NCBI RefSeq assembly: GCF_003123685.1 | Contig: NZ_QCYJ01000115.1 | Coordinates: 216,598 to 280,597 of the forward strand | Direction of reading: 5' to 3' | From: Nocardia aurea | GTDB lineage: Bacteria > Actinomycetota > Actinomycetes > Mycobacteriales > Mycobacteriaceae | Length of the DNA: 64,000 nt | Shown here: piece by piece, positions 42,208 through 50,829 of the stretch | Layout of the letters: each line of letters starts with the position of its first letter | Position numbering within the stretch: the first letter of the stretch is position 1 | Position numbers and translations under genes: made by a program | Notes under the pieces: generated by a model | Databases searched by the model: none | What the model was told of the DNA's origin: nothing | Seen by the model: only the letters and a program-made list of their open reading frames with translations

Positions 42208-43271
42208 GGCGGGAAGCGCTCGGTCCGGTGATCGTTTTCGATCTCGGTGGCACCTGGTGGCGCTCGGCGATCCTGGACGCCGATGGCGTGTTGTTGGAGG
42301 TCGAGATTCATCCGGCCGTGACGCGAGCGCGGACCGGCAGTAATGCGGCGTCGTTGCAAGAGTTGATGATTCGACATGTGCTCGACCGGTCTCGGGTGTT
42401 GGCTGCGCGGCGGCCGGAGGTTGTGGCTGTCGGGATCTCGATCGGTGCGGCGACCAACGGCCACACCGGGCAAGTGCTGGCCAGTGCCCCGCTATGGGGT
42501 GACTGCACCGATCCGGTCGACCTTGAGGCGGCGTTGTCCACGGCCGAACCAACGTTGCGGTGGTGGATCGTCAACGATCTCACCAGCCTGGCGATCGCGA
42601 TCGCCAGCAACCCGCTCGTGCGGGAACGCGGCCCGAGATTCCTGACCGCGGTAACGGTGAGCAGTGGTATCGGCGCCCGCACCATCAACGTCGAGACCGG
42701 CTGGGTGGACCTGGATCCCGTCCACGGAGTCCAGGGCGAAATCGGGCATCTCCCCAGCCTCACGACCGGTTCGTCACTGTGGGGTGAGCCGCGGGTGTGC
42801 GACTGCGGGACTGTCGGACACGTCGCCGCGATCTCCTCGGGCACCGCGATCGACAAACAACTCGCGGGCCTGGCCGACATCTTGGGATTGGCCGACCCTG
42901 ATACGGGGTCGCGGCTCGCGCGGTTGCGCGCCGGACTCGACGCGGGCTCGCAGATCGCGCGGGCGTTCCTCGACTATGTGACCGCTCCTCTGGCGCGGGC
43001 GTTGCTGTATCTGATGGCGGTCGATGCCCGGGTCGAGCAGGTTGTGCTGGCCGGTGGGGTTCTCGACAGTCTGGGGGAGCACTACCTCGCGAGTGTGTAT
43101 CGCAATGCCGAGGCCGACGGGCTGTATCTGATCTCCACCTACCAGCCGACGGTGTTCCGCGACCGGATCTCCCGGTGGATGTCCGATGGTCTCGATCCCC
43201 TGCGCGGGGCGGGCGAATACGCGCGCCGTCGACTCGACGGCGGGCGCTCGGTAGTACCGGGAAAGGAGTGA
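42204..43271 (+). CDS. ROK-family sugar or C7-cyclitol kinase
   Basis: 355 residues from GTG 42204. Phosphate-1 loop FDLGGTWWRSA (~11), catalytic Asp in IVNDLTSLA, and phosphate-2 loop TVSSGIGARTI are present. The ROK zinc signature is CDCGTVGHVAA, with His replacing the third Cys. This family includes glucokinases and the C7-cyclitol kinases AcbM and ValC. Given the adjacent cyclase, it may phosphorylate 2-epi-5-epi-valiolone or a derivative; glucose is the alternative, which would also feed the pentose phosphate route. Six bases separate it from the cyclase gene. Confidence 0.82.
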   Translation: MRREALGPVIVFDLGGTWWRSAILDADGVLLEVEIHPAVTRARTGSNAASLQELMIRHVLDRSRVLAARRPEVVAVGISIGAATNGHTGQVLASAPLWGDCTDPVDLEAALSTAEPTLRWWIVNDLTSLAIAIASNPLVRERGPRFLTAVTVSSGIGARTINVETGWVDLDPVHGVQGEIGHLPSLTTGSSLWGEPRVCDCGTVGHVAAISSGTAIDKQLAGLADILGLADPDTGSRLARLRAGLDAGSQIARAFLDYVTAPLARALLYLMAVDARVEQVVLAGGVLDSLGEHYLASVYRNAEADGLYLISTYQPTVFRDRISRWMSDGLDPLRGAGEYARRRLDGGRSVVPGKE

Positions 43272-43277
43272 GGAGGA

Positions 43278-44405
43278 ATGGAACGTCAATGGTCGGTTGA
43301 TGCGACACAGGCGATGTCGTATGCGATCCGGCGCACCCGCGGCTGCCTGGAGCCTGCGAATCCGGATCTGGCCGACGTTGTGGGAATCGATAACCGGCGA
43401 TCTCTGATCATCGTCGACTCCACGGTGAGCCATCTCTACGGTGCCCGGATTCGCGGCTACTTCGACAACCACGCCGCGACGTACACGGTGCTGCCGATCG
43501 AGACGGGCGAGGCGGGCAAGAACGCCGACACGGTCGGGCGGATCGTGCGTGAGTTCGACAAGTTCGGGCTCAGCCGTCGTCGTGACGCGGTCGTGGTTGT
43601 GGGTGGTGGGGTGCTCACCGATCTGGTCGGGTTCGCCGCGAGTATCTACCGGCGCGGTGTGCCCTACATTCGGGTGCCGAGCACGCTGTTGGGGATGGTC
43701 GATGCCGCTGTCGGGGTCAAGACCGGTATTAACTTCAACGGCCGAAAGAACCGTCTCGGCACCTACTTTCCGGCCACGCACACCCTGATCGATCCTGACT
43801 TCCTGGCAACTCTGCCCGCCCGGCAGATCGCCAATGGAATGGCCGAAATCATCAAAATGGCACTGGTCAAAGACCATGCCCTGTTCGAGGTGATTCACCG
43901 CGAATGGGTCAGCGCACACGACTTCGCGGCCGACGCCACGGTGAGCGGGCCGGTGATCGACGCCGCGATTACCGCGATCCTGGCCGAACTCGAACCCAAC
44001 CTGTGGGAAGAGGATCTGCAACGCCTGCCCGACTTCGGGCACACCTTCAGCCCCGCGTTCGAACTGGCCGCCACGCCGATGCTCTTCCACGGGGAAGCCG
44101 TCGCGATCGATATGGCGCTGTCGTGCCTGATCGCCCACCACCGCGCACTCATCGACGAGCAATCCCTCACCCGCGTCCTGACTCTCATGGCACGGATCGG
44201 GCTGCCGTTGACACATCCCTGCCTGAACCGAGACCTCCTCGCCGCCGGACTGGCCGACTCGACCCGACACCGCGACGGACGCCAGAACATCCCCCTGCTC
44301 ACCAAGATCGGAACCGCCATCTTCGCCCAAGACATCCGCGTCGAGGAACTCATCGACGCCGCACACGCACTGCACCCCCTCCATGTCCGGCTCGGGCGAG
44401 AGTGA
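43278..44405 (+). CDS. Sedoheptulose-7-phosphate cyclase (2-epi-5-epi-valiolone-synthase type)
   Basis: 375 residues. It is a member of the 3-dehydroquinate-synthase superfamily with the sugar-phosphate-cyclase features: VVGGGVLTDLVGFAASIYRR (~108-127), VDAAVGVKTGINFNGRKNRL (~139-158), NGMAEIIKMALVKD, DFGHTFSPAFELA (~251) and HGEAVAIDMALS (~270). Dehydroquinate synthases read GGKTGVN and NFGHTFGHAIE in these places; the GVKTGIN and DFGHTFSP forms are those of 2-epi-5-epi-valiolone synthases (AcbC, ValA, CetA). It would convert sedoheptulose 7-phosphate to a C7 cyclitol using NAD and zinc. The core gene of the cluster. Confidence 0.87.
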   Translation: MERQWSVDATQAMSYAIRRTRGCLEPANPDLADVVGIDNRRSLIIVDSTVSHLYGARIRGYFDNHAATYTVLPIETGEAGKNADTVGRIVREFDKFGLSRRRDAVVVVGGGVLTDLVGFAASIYRRGVPYIRVPSTLLGMVDAAVGVKTGINFNGRKNRLGTYFPATHTLIDPDFLATLPARQIANGMAEIIKMALVKDHALFEVIHREWVSAHDFAADATVSGPVIDAAITAILAELEPNLWEEDLQRLPDFGHTFSPAFELAATPMLFHGEAVAIDMALSCLIAHHRALIDEQSLTRVLTLMARIGLPLTHPCLNRDLLAAGLADSTRHRDGRQNIPLLTKIGTAIFAQDIRVEELIDAAHALHPLHVRLGRE

Positions 44406-45532
44406 GCATCATGGAAGCCTCGCTCGAAAACCGTGCACTCGTGCGCACCGGAACCACTCTTCAACTGCGGCGCAACAGGTTCCATCCGAGCGCGGGGACA
44501 ACGCACCGGATGCTGCGGGTAGGAGTATGCGGAACAGACCTACAGATCCAACGCGGCGCCCGCGGTGACCGAGCTCGAATTCTGGGGCACGAAGGCATCG
44601 GGCTCCGCCTACCCGACACCGACCGCGAGACGATCCCGGTGTGTGAGATCTTCGACCCGGTCGACCGGCACGACCAGGACACGATCCTCGGGCACAGCTA
44701 CGACGGTCTGCTGCGCGACTACTTCACCAGCAGCAGCGGTCACCCCTATCAGGTTGTGGTCGCGCAGGATCTGTTGCCGTTGGACCTCGCACCGCTGACC
44801 GAACCGCTCGCTACCGCCCTCTACGGGTGGGAATTGATCGGCGAGCACCTGCGCCCGCCGGGGCGGGTGGCGATCTTCGGTGCGGGCAGCGCCGCACTGC
44901 TACTGGCCCTCACCGGAGAGCGGTTGGGGTATCGGATCGAGCTGATCCAGCCTCGGCCCGAACGGGCGCAATTCCTCACCGGACGTTCCATCCTGGGCAC
45001 GGCAGAACTTCGTACACACGCCGCTGCGGACAGCGCCGACGGCGCGATCGTGTGCCTGCCTCGCGAAGCCGCCCACCCCGCCCTCGACAGCGCCCTCACA
45101 TGCCTGCGCCCTGGAGGGGTCTTGAATCTGTTCGGCGGTATCCCCGCCGCGTTCGACCATCCTGATCTGCCCGGCGTGGATCTCGCGGCGATTCGACGGC
45201 GCAACGTGTGTGGACACACCCGAGGAAGCGCGAGCGAGCTGGTGAGCACCGCGACGGGAAAGCCGGTTTGGGTGACCGGGCATCGCGGCAGTTCCCCACA
45301 GCAACTCGACGCGGCCCAGCGCCTGCTTATCGATGATCCCGCACGTTACGGGGCACTGGTTACTCACGTGATCTCCCTGGAGGAGGCCGCGACCCGTATC
45401 CCCGCGCTCGCCGCGCGGGACCGCGCACGCGGTGAGCACATCAAGGTCGTCATCGACCCGACCATGACCGAACCGACACGGCCCGCCGACATCCACACCA
45501 GCGTCGCTCAACACCTCAGGCAGCTCCGATGA
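44402..45532 (+). CDS. Zinc-type MDR alcohol/polyol dehydrogenase 1
   Basis: 376 residues from GTG 44402 (GTGA overlap; ATG 44411 is an alternative). The catalytic-zinc ligands are in GVCGTDLQIQRG (Cys ~42) and GHEGIGL (His-Glu ~61), with a later Glu in PLTEPLATALYGWE. The nucleotide fold begins VAIFGAGSAALLLAL (~160). The structural zinc Cys cluster is absent. Dehydrogenases of this family act on cyclitol intermediates in acarbose- and validamycin-type clusters, which fits the position after the cyclase. Confidence 0.82.
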   Translation: MSIMEASLENRALVRTGTTLQLRRNRFHPSAGTTHRMLRVGVCGTDLQIQRGARGDRARILGHEGIGLRLPDTDRETIPVCEIFDPVDRHDQDTILGHSYDGLLRDYFTSSSGHPYQVVVAQDLLPLDLAPLTEPLATALYGWELIGEHLRPPGRVAIFGAGSAALLLALTGERLGYRIELIQPRPERAQFLTGRSILGTAELRTHAAADSADGAIVCLPREAAHPALDSALTCLRPGGVLNLFGGIPAAFDHPDLPGVDLAAIRRRNVCGHTRGSASELVSTATGKPVWVTGHRGSSPQQLDAAQRLLIDDPARYGALVTHVISLEEAATRIPALAARDRARGEHIKVVIDPTMTEPTRPADIHTSVAQHLRQLR

Positions 45533-46599
45533 ACACTTACACCTATCAGCGCATCGACCACGCCGACGGCCTCGCCTTCCTCACCACCGCCCAAACTCGT
45601 TATGACAGTTCGGAATCCGAGGGCGAGACGGTGCTGTTGGCTCCTCGTGTGGTCGGGGTGTGTCGATCGGATCTGCGTGAGATCCGCGGGGAACGATTCG
45701 GCAGACGCGACTTCGGACACGAAATCCTCGGCACCGTCCTGGACGCCCCACAGGCGCTGGCGGACCTGCGTGGACGTACCGTGTTGTTCGATCCGCACCC
45801 GGTGCTGCGCTACCGCAGCTCCGGGTTCGCGCACCTGGTCGAACTCGTCGCCGAACCCACCCAACTCCGTGCCGCGCTCGTCCCGGCCCCGCCCGGTTTG
45901 CCGACCGAGAGCGCGGTCCTGGGTGAACCACTGGCGTGTGTCGTGCATTGCGTGCGCCGCCTGCTGGCCCTCACCGAAGATCGCGGCACCCCCCTCTCCG
46001 CGCCGGTGGCCGTCGTGGGAGCCGGGATCGCGGGCACCCTGATCACCGCGACACTGCTCGTCCTCGGATACCGGTGCACCCTGTTCAACCGTCGCGTCGA
46101 CAGAATCCGGTTCCTGCTCGACCGTGGTGCGCTCCCGCCCGAAGTGGCCGAAACCGACCCCGGTAGAACGAGTTTCGAACACGTCATCCTGGCCACCGCC
46201 CACGCCTCACCCGGGTATCTGGACACCAGCGTGCGATTGCTCGCCGACGGGGGTCTGCTGATGCTGTTCGCCGGAACCCAGCCCGGTGACCGGCTGCACG
46301 GCCTCGACATCGACCAGATCCGCCGCCACGAACTGACCCAGGCCGGGGCCGTCCCCGGTAAACGACTCACCCTCGCCGGGACCTACGGCGCCACCCGCGC
46401 CGACTTCACCGAAGCACTCACCCTGCTCAGCGCCCCCGTCCCAGCAGGGCAGTGGTCGCTCGCGGGTTGCGCGCAGCGATTGATCGCCCGGCGACTGGAA
46501 CTATCCGAGGCGCCCGCCTACCTCACCGCCGCCGCGACCAGCGGATACCTCGGCAAAGCAGTCGTCCACATCACCTCCGGCCCGAGCGCGCAGTCGTGA
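45529..46599 (+). CDS. MDR-family dehydrogenase 2
   Basis: 356 residues (ATGA overlap). Zinc-site segments are GVCRSDLREIRG and FGHEILGTV, with Glu in LGEPLACVVHCVR; the coenzyme fold starts VAVVGAGIAGTLITATLL (~165). It is a distant relative of its neighbour at 44402, so the operon encodes two successive dehydrogenases, one of which may make the ketone used by the aminotransferase. The C-terminus is longer than usual, and cofactor preference is not evident. Confidence 0.78.
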   Translation: MNTYTYQRIDHADGLAFLTTAQTRYDSSESEGETVLLAPRVVGVCRSDLREIRGERFGRRDFGHEILGTVLDAPQALADLRGRTVLFDPHPVLRYRSSGFAHLVELVAEPTQLRAALVPAPPGLPTESAVLGEPLACVVHCVRRLLALTEDRGTPLSAPVAVVGAGIAGTLITATLLVLGYRCTLFNRRVDRIRFLLDRGALPPEVAETDPGRTSFEHVILATAHASPGYLDTSVRLLADGGLLMLFAGTQPGDRLHGLDIDQIRRHELTQAGAVPGKRLTLAGTYGATRADFTEALTLLSAPVPAGQWSLAGCAQRLIARRLELSEAPAYLTAAATSGYLGKAVVHITSGPSAQS

Positions 46600-47720
46600 A
46601 GGTTCCCCGCTACAACTACCCGGCCCAGTTCCCCGACCCCGACACCGTCCAAGCCCGAATCAGGCGAGCATTACTCGAGGGCGACTACATCCTGGGGGAG
46701 TCGGTCGAGCGATTCGAGCAGGCGTTCGCCGACTACCTCGGTGCCGCGCACGTGGTCGGTGTCAACTCCGGCACCGATGCTCTTGTGCTGGCACTCACCG
46801 CGGCCGGGGTCGAGGCCGGTGATGAAGTGATCACCGTCGCCAACACCTTCCACGCCACCGTTGCCGCGATCGTCGCTGTCGGTGCGACACCGATCCTGGT
46901 CGACAGCGAACCCGGGACCTATCTGATGGACCTGCACGCGGTCGAGGCCGCGATCGGGCCGCGGACCTGCGCGATCATCGCCGTGCACCTGTTCGGCCGG
47001 ACCCTGGACATGGACCGGCTCACCGCACTTACCCACCGACACGGCCTGCTACTCATCGAAGACTGCGCCCAAGCCGTCGGCGCCCGGTGGGGCACGCAAC
47101 GAGTCGGAACCTTCGGTGCGCTGGGGTGTTTCAGCTTCCATCCGAGTAAGAACCTGGCCGCAGCCGGAGACGCCGGTGCTGTCACCAGCAGCGATGACGA
47201 ACTCGCCGAGCAACTCCGGATCTTGCGCGGACTGGGACAGGACGGACAAGACAACCATGTCACCGTCGGAATGAACTCGAAACTGGATGCGCTCCAAGCG
47301 ATCATCCTGCACAGCAAACTCGACCACCTCGACGAATGGAACCAAGCGCGCGCCCGCGTGGCACTGGACTACCACGAAAGACTCACCGACCCACGACTTA
47401 CCGTGTCCGCGCCTGCACAGCCGCCCGGCGATCACGTCCACCACCTGTTCCAGGTCGAAGTGCCCAACCGCGACACCCTGGTGAAGCGTCTGCGCGGCGA
47501 TGGGGTCGATGCCGTGGTGCGTTATCCGGTCCCCATCCACCGCCAACCCGCCTTCGCCGGGCAGCCGTTCGCGCGGCACCACTACCCGAACGCCGAGCAG
47601 CAGGCCGCGACGACCCTGTGCCTGCCGATGCGACCGGATCTCACCGAACCAGACATCGACTACGTCTGCGATCGTCTCGAAGCCGCAGTCATCGACATCG
47701 AAAGGAACTCCACGACATGA
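46596..47720 (+). CDS. DegT/DnrJ/EryC1/StrS-family PLP aminotransferase
   Basis: 374 residues from GTG 46596 (GTGA overlap). Landmarks are GVNSGTDALVLALTAAGV, GDEVITVANTFHATVAAIVA, IEDCAQAVGARW (Asp for the pyridine N) and SFHPSKNLAAAGDAG, with Lys at ~185 as the Schiff base. These enzymes put an amino group on sugar or cyclitol ketones using glutamine or glutamate. In this cluster it would make a C7N-aminocyclitol from a ketocyclitol. Confidence 0.88.
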   Translation: MKVPRYNYPAQFPDPDTVQARIRRALLEGDYILGESVERFEQAFADYLGAAHVVGVNSGTDALVLALTAAGVEAGDEVITVANTFHATVAAIVAVGATPILVDSEPGTYLMDLHAVEAAIGPRTCAIIAVHLFGRTLDMDRLTALTHRHGLLLIEDCAQAVGARWGTQRVGTFGALGCFSFHPSKNLAAAGDAGAVTSSDDELAEQLRILRGLGQDGQDNHVTVGMNSKLDALQAIILHSKLDHLDEWNQARARVALDYHERLTDPRLTVSAPAQPPGDHVHHLFQVEVPNRDTLVKRLRGDGVDAVVRYPVPIHRQPAFAGQPFARHHYPNAEQQAATTLCLPMRPDLTEPDIDYVCDRLEAAVIDIERNSTT

Positions 47721-48391
47721 CTATTCGCGTCGCGCCTGCGCTGCTCGGAGCCGATCCGCTCAACCTCGACACCGCGATCACTCACGTCGAGCGCATCGAG
47801 GTGCCGTATCTGCACCTCGATGTCATGGACGGGCACTACACCGACGACATCAACTTCGGGCTACGCACCATCGCCGCGGTGCGCGAACGCACCCACATGC
47901 CCCTGGACATACACCTGCAAACCCTGCGACCCGAACGCTACCTCGACGCGCTGATCGACATCGGCGTCGAACGGGTGTCGATACACGTCGACGCCTGCGA
48001 CCAGATCGCCACCGCCTTGGACACGCTGCAATCCGCAGGCATCGGAAAAGGACTCGTCCTCAACCCCGACCTGCCACTGCACCGGCTCGAACCGCATCTG
48101 GACCGACTCGACTTCGTCATCCTGATGACCAGCCAACCCGGCACCAGCACGTTCGACCCCACCGTCGTCACGAAGATCAAAACCCTGCGCGCGCTGTTGA
48201 CCGAACGGTTCCTCGACACCACCGAACTCGTCGCCGACGGCGGAATCACCGACCACACCGCACCACACGTGATCGCCGCCGGAATCGACACACTCGTCGC
48301 GGCCAGCGGCGTCTTCCGCGCTGCCGACGCGGACCCGCACGCGGCGGTCGAACGGCTCGCACACGCGAACCGTTCGACCGCGCCCCAATAG
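47717..48391 (+). CDS. Ribulose-phosphate-3-epimerase-like TIM-barrel protein
   Basis: 224 residues (ATG 47717, ATGA overlap). Metal and catalytic residues are kept: HLDVMDGHY (~35-43), DIHLQTL (~66) and ADGGITDH (~174). The phosphate-binding loop, MSVNPGxxGQ in true RPE, reads MTSQPGTSTFDP here. So the isomerase chemistry is likely intact but the substrate may differ, for example a heptulose phosphate. RPE supplies xylulose 5-phosphate and hence sedoheptulose 7-phosphate for the cyclase. Last gene of the operon. Confidence 0.82.
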   Translation: MTIRVAPALLGADPLNLDTAITHVERIEVPYLHLDVMDGHYTDDINFGLRTIAAVRERTHMPLDIHLQTLRPERYLDALIDIGVERVSIHVDACDQIATALDTLQSAGIGKGLVLNPDLPLHRLEPHLDRLDFVILMTSQPGTSTFDPTVVTKIKTLRALLTERFLDTTELVADGGITDHTAPHVIAAGIDTLVAASGVFRAADADPHAAVERLAHANRSTAPQ

Positions 48392-48410
48392 CGGGGGCCG
48401 ATCCAACAGG

Positions 48411-49055
48411 TCAGTCGAACACCGTGGGCAACTCGGCCTTGCCCCAATGCTCATGCAGCAATCGGATCTGGCTCGCGAGAACCCGTGTCGTGGACAACTC
48501 GGGAAGCTCCTCGACATCGAACCAACCCACCTCCATCGTCTCGACAGGGCTGGGTTCACCGTCGGAGATCTTCTCGCACAGGAAAAACAGCTTGTAGACG
48601 TGATACGGGAATACCGGCTGGTGGCCTTGAACATCACGATCCAGCAAGGCCACCAGCTTGCCCGCGCGCACGACCAGACCCGATTCCTCCTCGACCTCCC
48701 GCTCGATCGCCTGTGACGGCGGCTCGAGGATGTCGCACCACCCACCAGGCAACGTCCACCGCTCATCGCTGCGATCACGGATCAGCAAGATCCGGCCCGC
48801 CTCGTCGAACACACCCCCACGCACATCGACCTTGGGGGTCATGTACCCCGACTCCAAGGACACGATCTCGTTCAACTGCTGCGGAGTACCGGCGCTGATC
48901 AACGACAGCAACTGCATCGAAATCGCATTGGTCTGCTCATAGCGTTGCCGGTCGAACACATCGGTAGCGAACACCAAACCGTTGTTGGCGATCGAAGCCA
49001 AAGTCAAAGCAGCAGTACGAATCTGCTCCTCAACCGACGACTGCGGTTCATTCAC
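48411..49055 (-). CDS. NUDIX hydrolase with N-terminal extension
   Basis: 214 residues from GTG 49055, with AAAGGAAG upstream; the frame upstream is without sense. The NUDIX box is the segment starting GGWCDILEPPSQAIEREVEE and ending ESGL, a full Gx5Ex7REUxEExGU match, after the strand GGVFDEAGRILLIRDRSDER. The N-terminal ~60 residues form a helical domain (EEQIRTAALTLASIANNGLV) as in NUDIX proteins with an N-terminal domain. It would hydrolyse a nucleoside-diphosphate-linked substrate, possibly an activated sugar or cyclitol from the adjacent operon, which it converges with. Confidence 0.87.
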   Translation of the reverse strand: MNEPQSSVEEQIRTAALTLASIANNGLVFATDVFDRQRYEQTNAISMQLLSLISAGTPQQLNEIVSLESGYMTPKVDVRGGVFDEAGRILLIRDRSDERWTLPGGWCDILEPPSQAIEREVEEESGLVVRAGKLVALLDRDVQGHQPVFPYHVYKLFFLCEKISDGEPSPVETMEVGWFDVEELPELSTTRVLASQIRLLHEHWGKAELPTVFD

Positions 49056-49165
49056 GAATGCTTCCTTTGCGAGTAGGTATGAACAATACGGGCCGCAGAC
49101 AAGCAGCAATCGCTGGAATCGCTTGTGATGGCTACGCTTGCGCGACATATGCCGGGTCGGCCGGG

Positions 49166-49621
49166 TCACGGCTGCAACCGGTAGACCACGGAGTCGCGGG
49201 CAGCAAAACCCAGACGCCGATACAGGCGATTCGCCGATTCTCGGGCAGGACTCGAGGACAAGTCCAGAGTGCGCACATCGGTGGCGCGGGCCAGTTCGAT
49301 CGCGGCCTCGGTCAACGCCGCACCGACACCCCGGCCCCGCAAGGCGCGGTCGACCACGACGTCCTCGATCCTTCCCCGCAGCCCCGTTGGAATCGCGTAC
49401 AACACCAACGTCAACGCGCCGACCACGTCGCCGTCGTGGCGCGCGAGTAACAAGCGGGTGGCAGGCGAATTCACGATCTGCTCCAGCATGGCCAGACTCA
49501 GCGGCGGTGCTGAGGTGGACAACTGCGAGACAAGCCCGCCCAACGCCGCCACTATGTCCGGCGTAGGTTCGGTCAGCAGCTCGACCACCACCGATCCTTG
49601 CTGCGCGTGGCTCAACAACAC
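49166..49621 (-). CDS. GNAT-family N-acetyltransferase
   Basis: About 151 residues; GTG 49621 with GGAAGG upstream is used, but the start is uncertain. The acetyl-CoA loop is ALRGRGVGAALTEAA in the segment IEDVVVDRALRGRGVGAALT, followed by ANRLYRRLGFAARDS. A typical short GNAT. The gene lies behind the NUDIX gene and could acetylate an amine, for instance an aminocyclitol, as self-protection; this is inference. Confidence 0.8.
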   Translation of the reverse strand: MLLSHAQQGSVVVELLTEPTPDIVAALGGLVSQLSTSAPPLSLAMLEQIVNSPATRLLLARHDGDVVGALTLVLYAIPTGLRGRIEDVVVDRALRGRGVGAALTEAAIELARATDVRTLDLSSSPARESANRLYRRLGFAARDSVVYRLQP

Positions 49622-50295
49622 ACCTTCCGTTCGATCGTGAACACAGTCGATTCCCTGATCCCCCACGCGGTCGGGCCGCCGACCCAACCCTGATTGTCGG
49701 GACAACACCACCCGTACATCGCCGCGTTTCGACTACTCAGCCTAGCCGTAGACAGTGCATCCCTGCGGTATCCGTGGGCTGATGACGGCGCGAATCTTCG
49801 GCCGGTGCTTTCGGTGACCCCATCGCGCAGATTCATACCGCCAGAGTCGTTTCGATCCCGCACTTGGCCAACGAATCAGTAAGGCCGAGAAGGCTGTTGA
49901 CAACGGCGAAATAGCTTCATTCGCCGGCCCGATCGTGGTCGTGCTTCCAGCTCAAACGCGCAGTCGAACGAGACCGATCACCCCTGCGAACATGCCGAGC
50001 TGTTCTGCATAGCGCGTTGGGAATCGGCGCGAATGAGCTGCTGACCTGGATCTGGCACCGCTGGGGCGCGACAGAGGCGCGCGTCCACGGCAATTTCACG
50101 GTGACAGATTTGATGACCGGGTGGTCTCATCATCGGAGATCGGCCAGTCACGTCCGTACTGATTGCCGCTCGCCCAGGAACGCGCCCCGAGTGGGGGGTT
50201 CGTGCGAATTCGACGTCCAGTCCAGAGTTCTGGTGGCCCGACCGGGTTGAGGTCTTGTGTGCACGTGAATCGTGTGTCTTCTGTTCGAGGATCGC
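49622..50295. other. Intergenic region without recognised gene
   Basis: About 670 bases between the GNAT gene and the DUF4254 gene. Frames on both strands have no family-like blocks. No clear repeat was found. Confidence 0.4.
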
Positions 50296-50829
50296 TCACG
50301 GGATGGGTTGGGGGACGCGCCAGCTTGCAGCGAACTCGACTCGCATTGCCTTGATCTCACCGATCAGGTCGGCATATCCCCGTTGCACCTGTGCGAAGCG
50401 CACCGCTGCGTCGTGCCGGTGTTCGGCGCTGTTGCTGTGGCGCAGTGTCCATTGGACCTGGGCATAGGTTTCGGCGACGTGGCTGATCACTTCCCCGAGG
50501 GAGTGGGTGTGGCGTCGCGCGGTGGCTGGGTGAGGAAGGTGGAATATCGACCAGTCATCGATCAGGCTGATGACTGCGCGGATTCGGATGTGCGTCGCAT
50601 CGGCGTCGAAGTCGGCGGGTCTGCGCACGGGGGAGATGATTGCCGTGATGCTGGTGGAGTGGAGATCGGCGAGCTCGCGTGCCCACCCGATCAAAGGGGA
50701 ACCGTGCTCCAACTGTCCGGCGATAGCCAGCAAGAGTTCCCGAGCCTGCAACAGCCCGTGCATAGCGGCGGGGTGAACGCTGTCCTGTCCGTCGTTCGGT
50801 GTCGCGACCGTGTCGGTGGCGCCCATCAT
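50296..50829 (-). CDS. DUF4254 protein
   Basis: 177 residues from ATG 50829; GGAG lies upstream and the ATG overlaps the stop of the 50826 gene (ATGA). The chain has the actinobacterial DUF4254 pattern: SPLIGWARELADLHSTSITA, RIRAVISLIDDWSIFHLP, HSLGEVISHVAETYAQVQWT and FAQVQRGYADLIGEIKAMRV. It is an all-helical, cytoplasmic protein of unknown function. Longer reading frames on the same strand over the neighbour are shadows. Confidence 0.7.
   Translation of the reverse strand: MMGATDTVATPNDGQDSVHPAAMHGLLQARELLLAIAGQLEHGSPLIGWARELADLHSTSITAIISPVRRPADFDADATHIRIRAVISLIDDWSIFHLPHPATARRHTHSLGEVISHVAETYAQVQWTLRHSNSAEHRHDAAVRFAQVQRGYADLIGEIKAMRVEFAASWRVPQPIP

Noticed and set aside
42774..44384. A 536-codon reverse ORF over the cyclase gene
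   Set aside because: It is an antisense shadow of the EEVS-type gene in high-GC DNA without any domain pattern.
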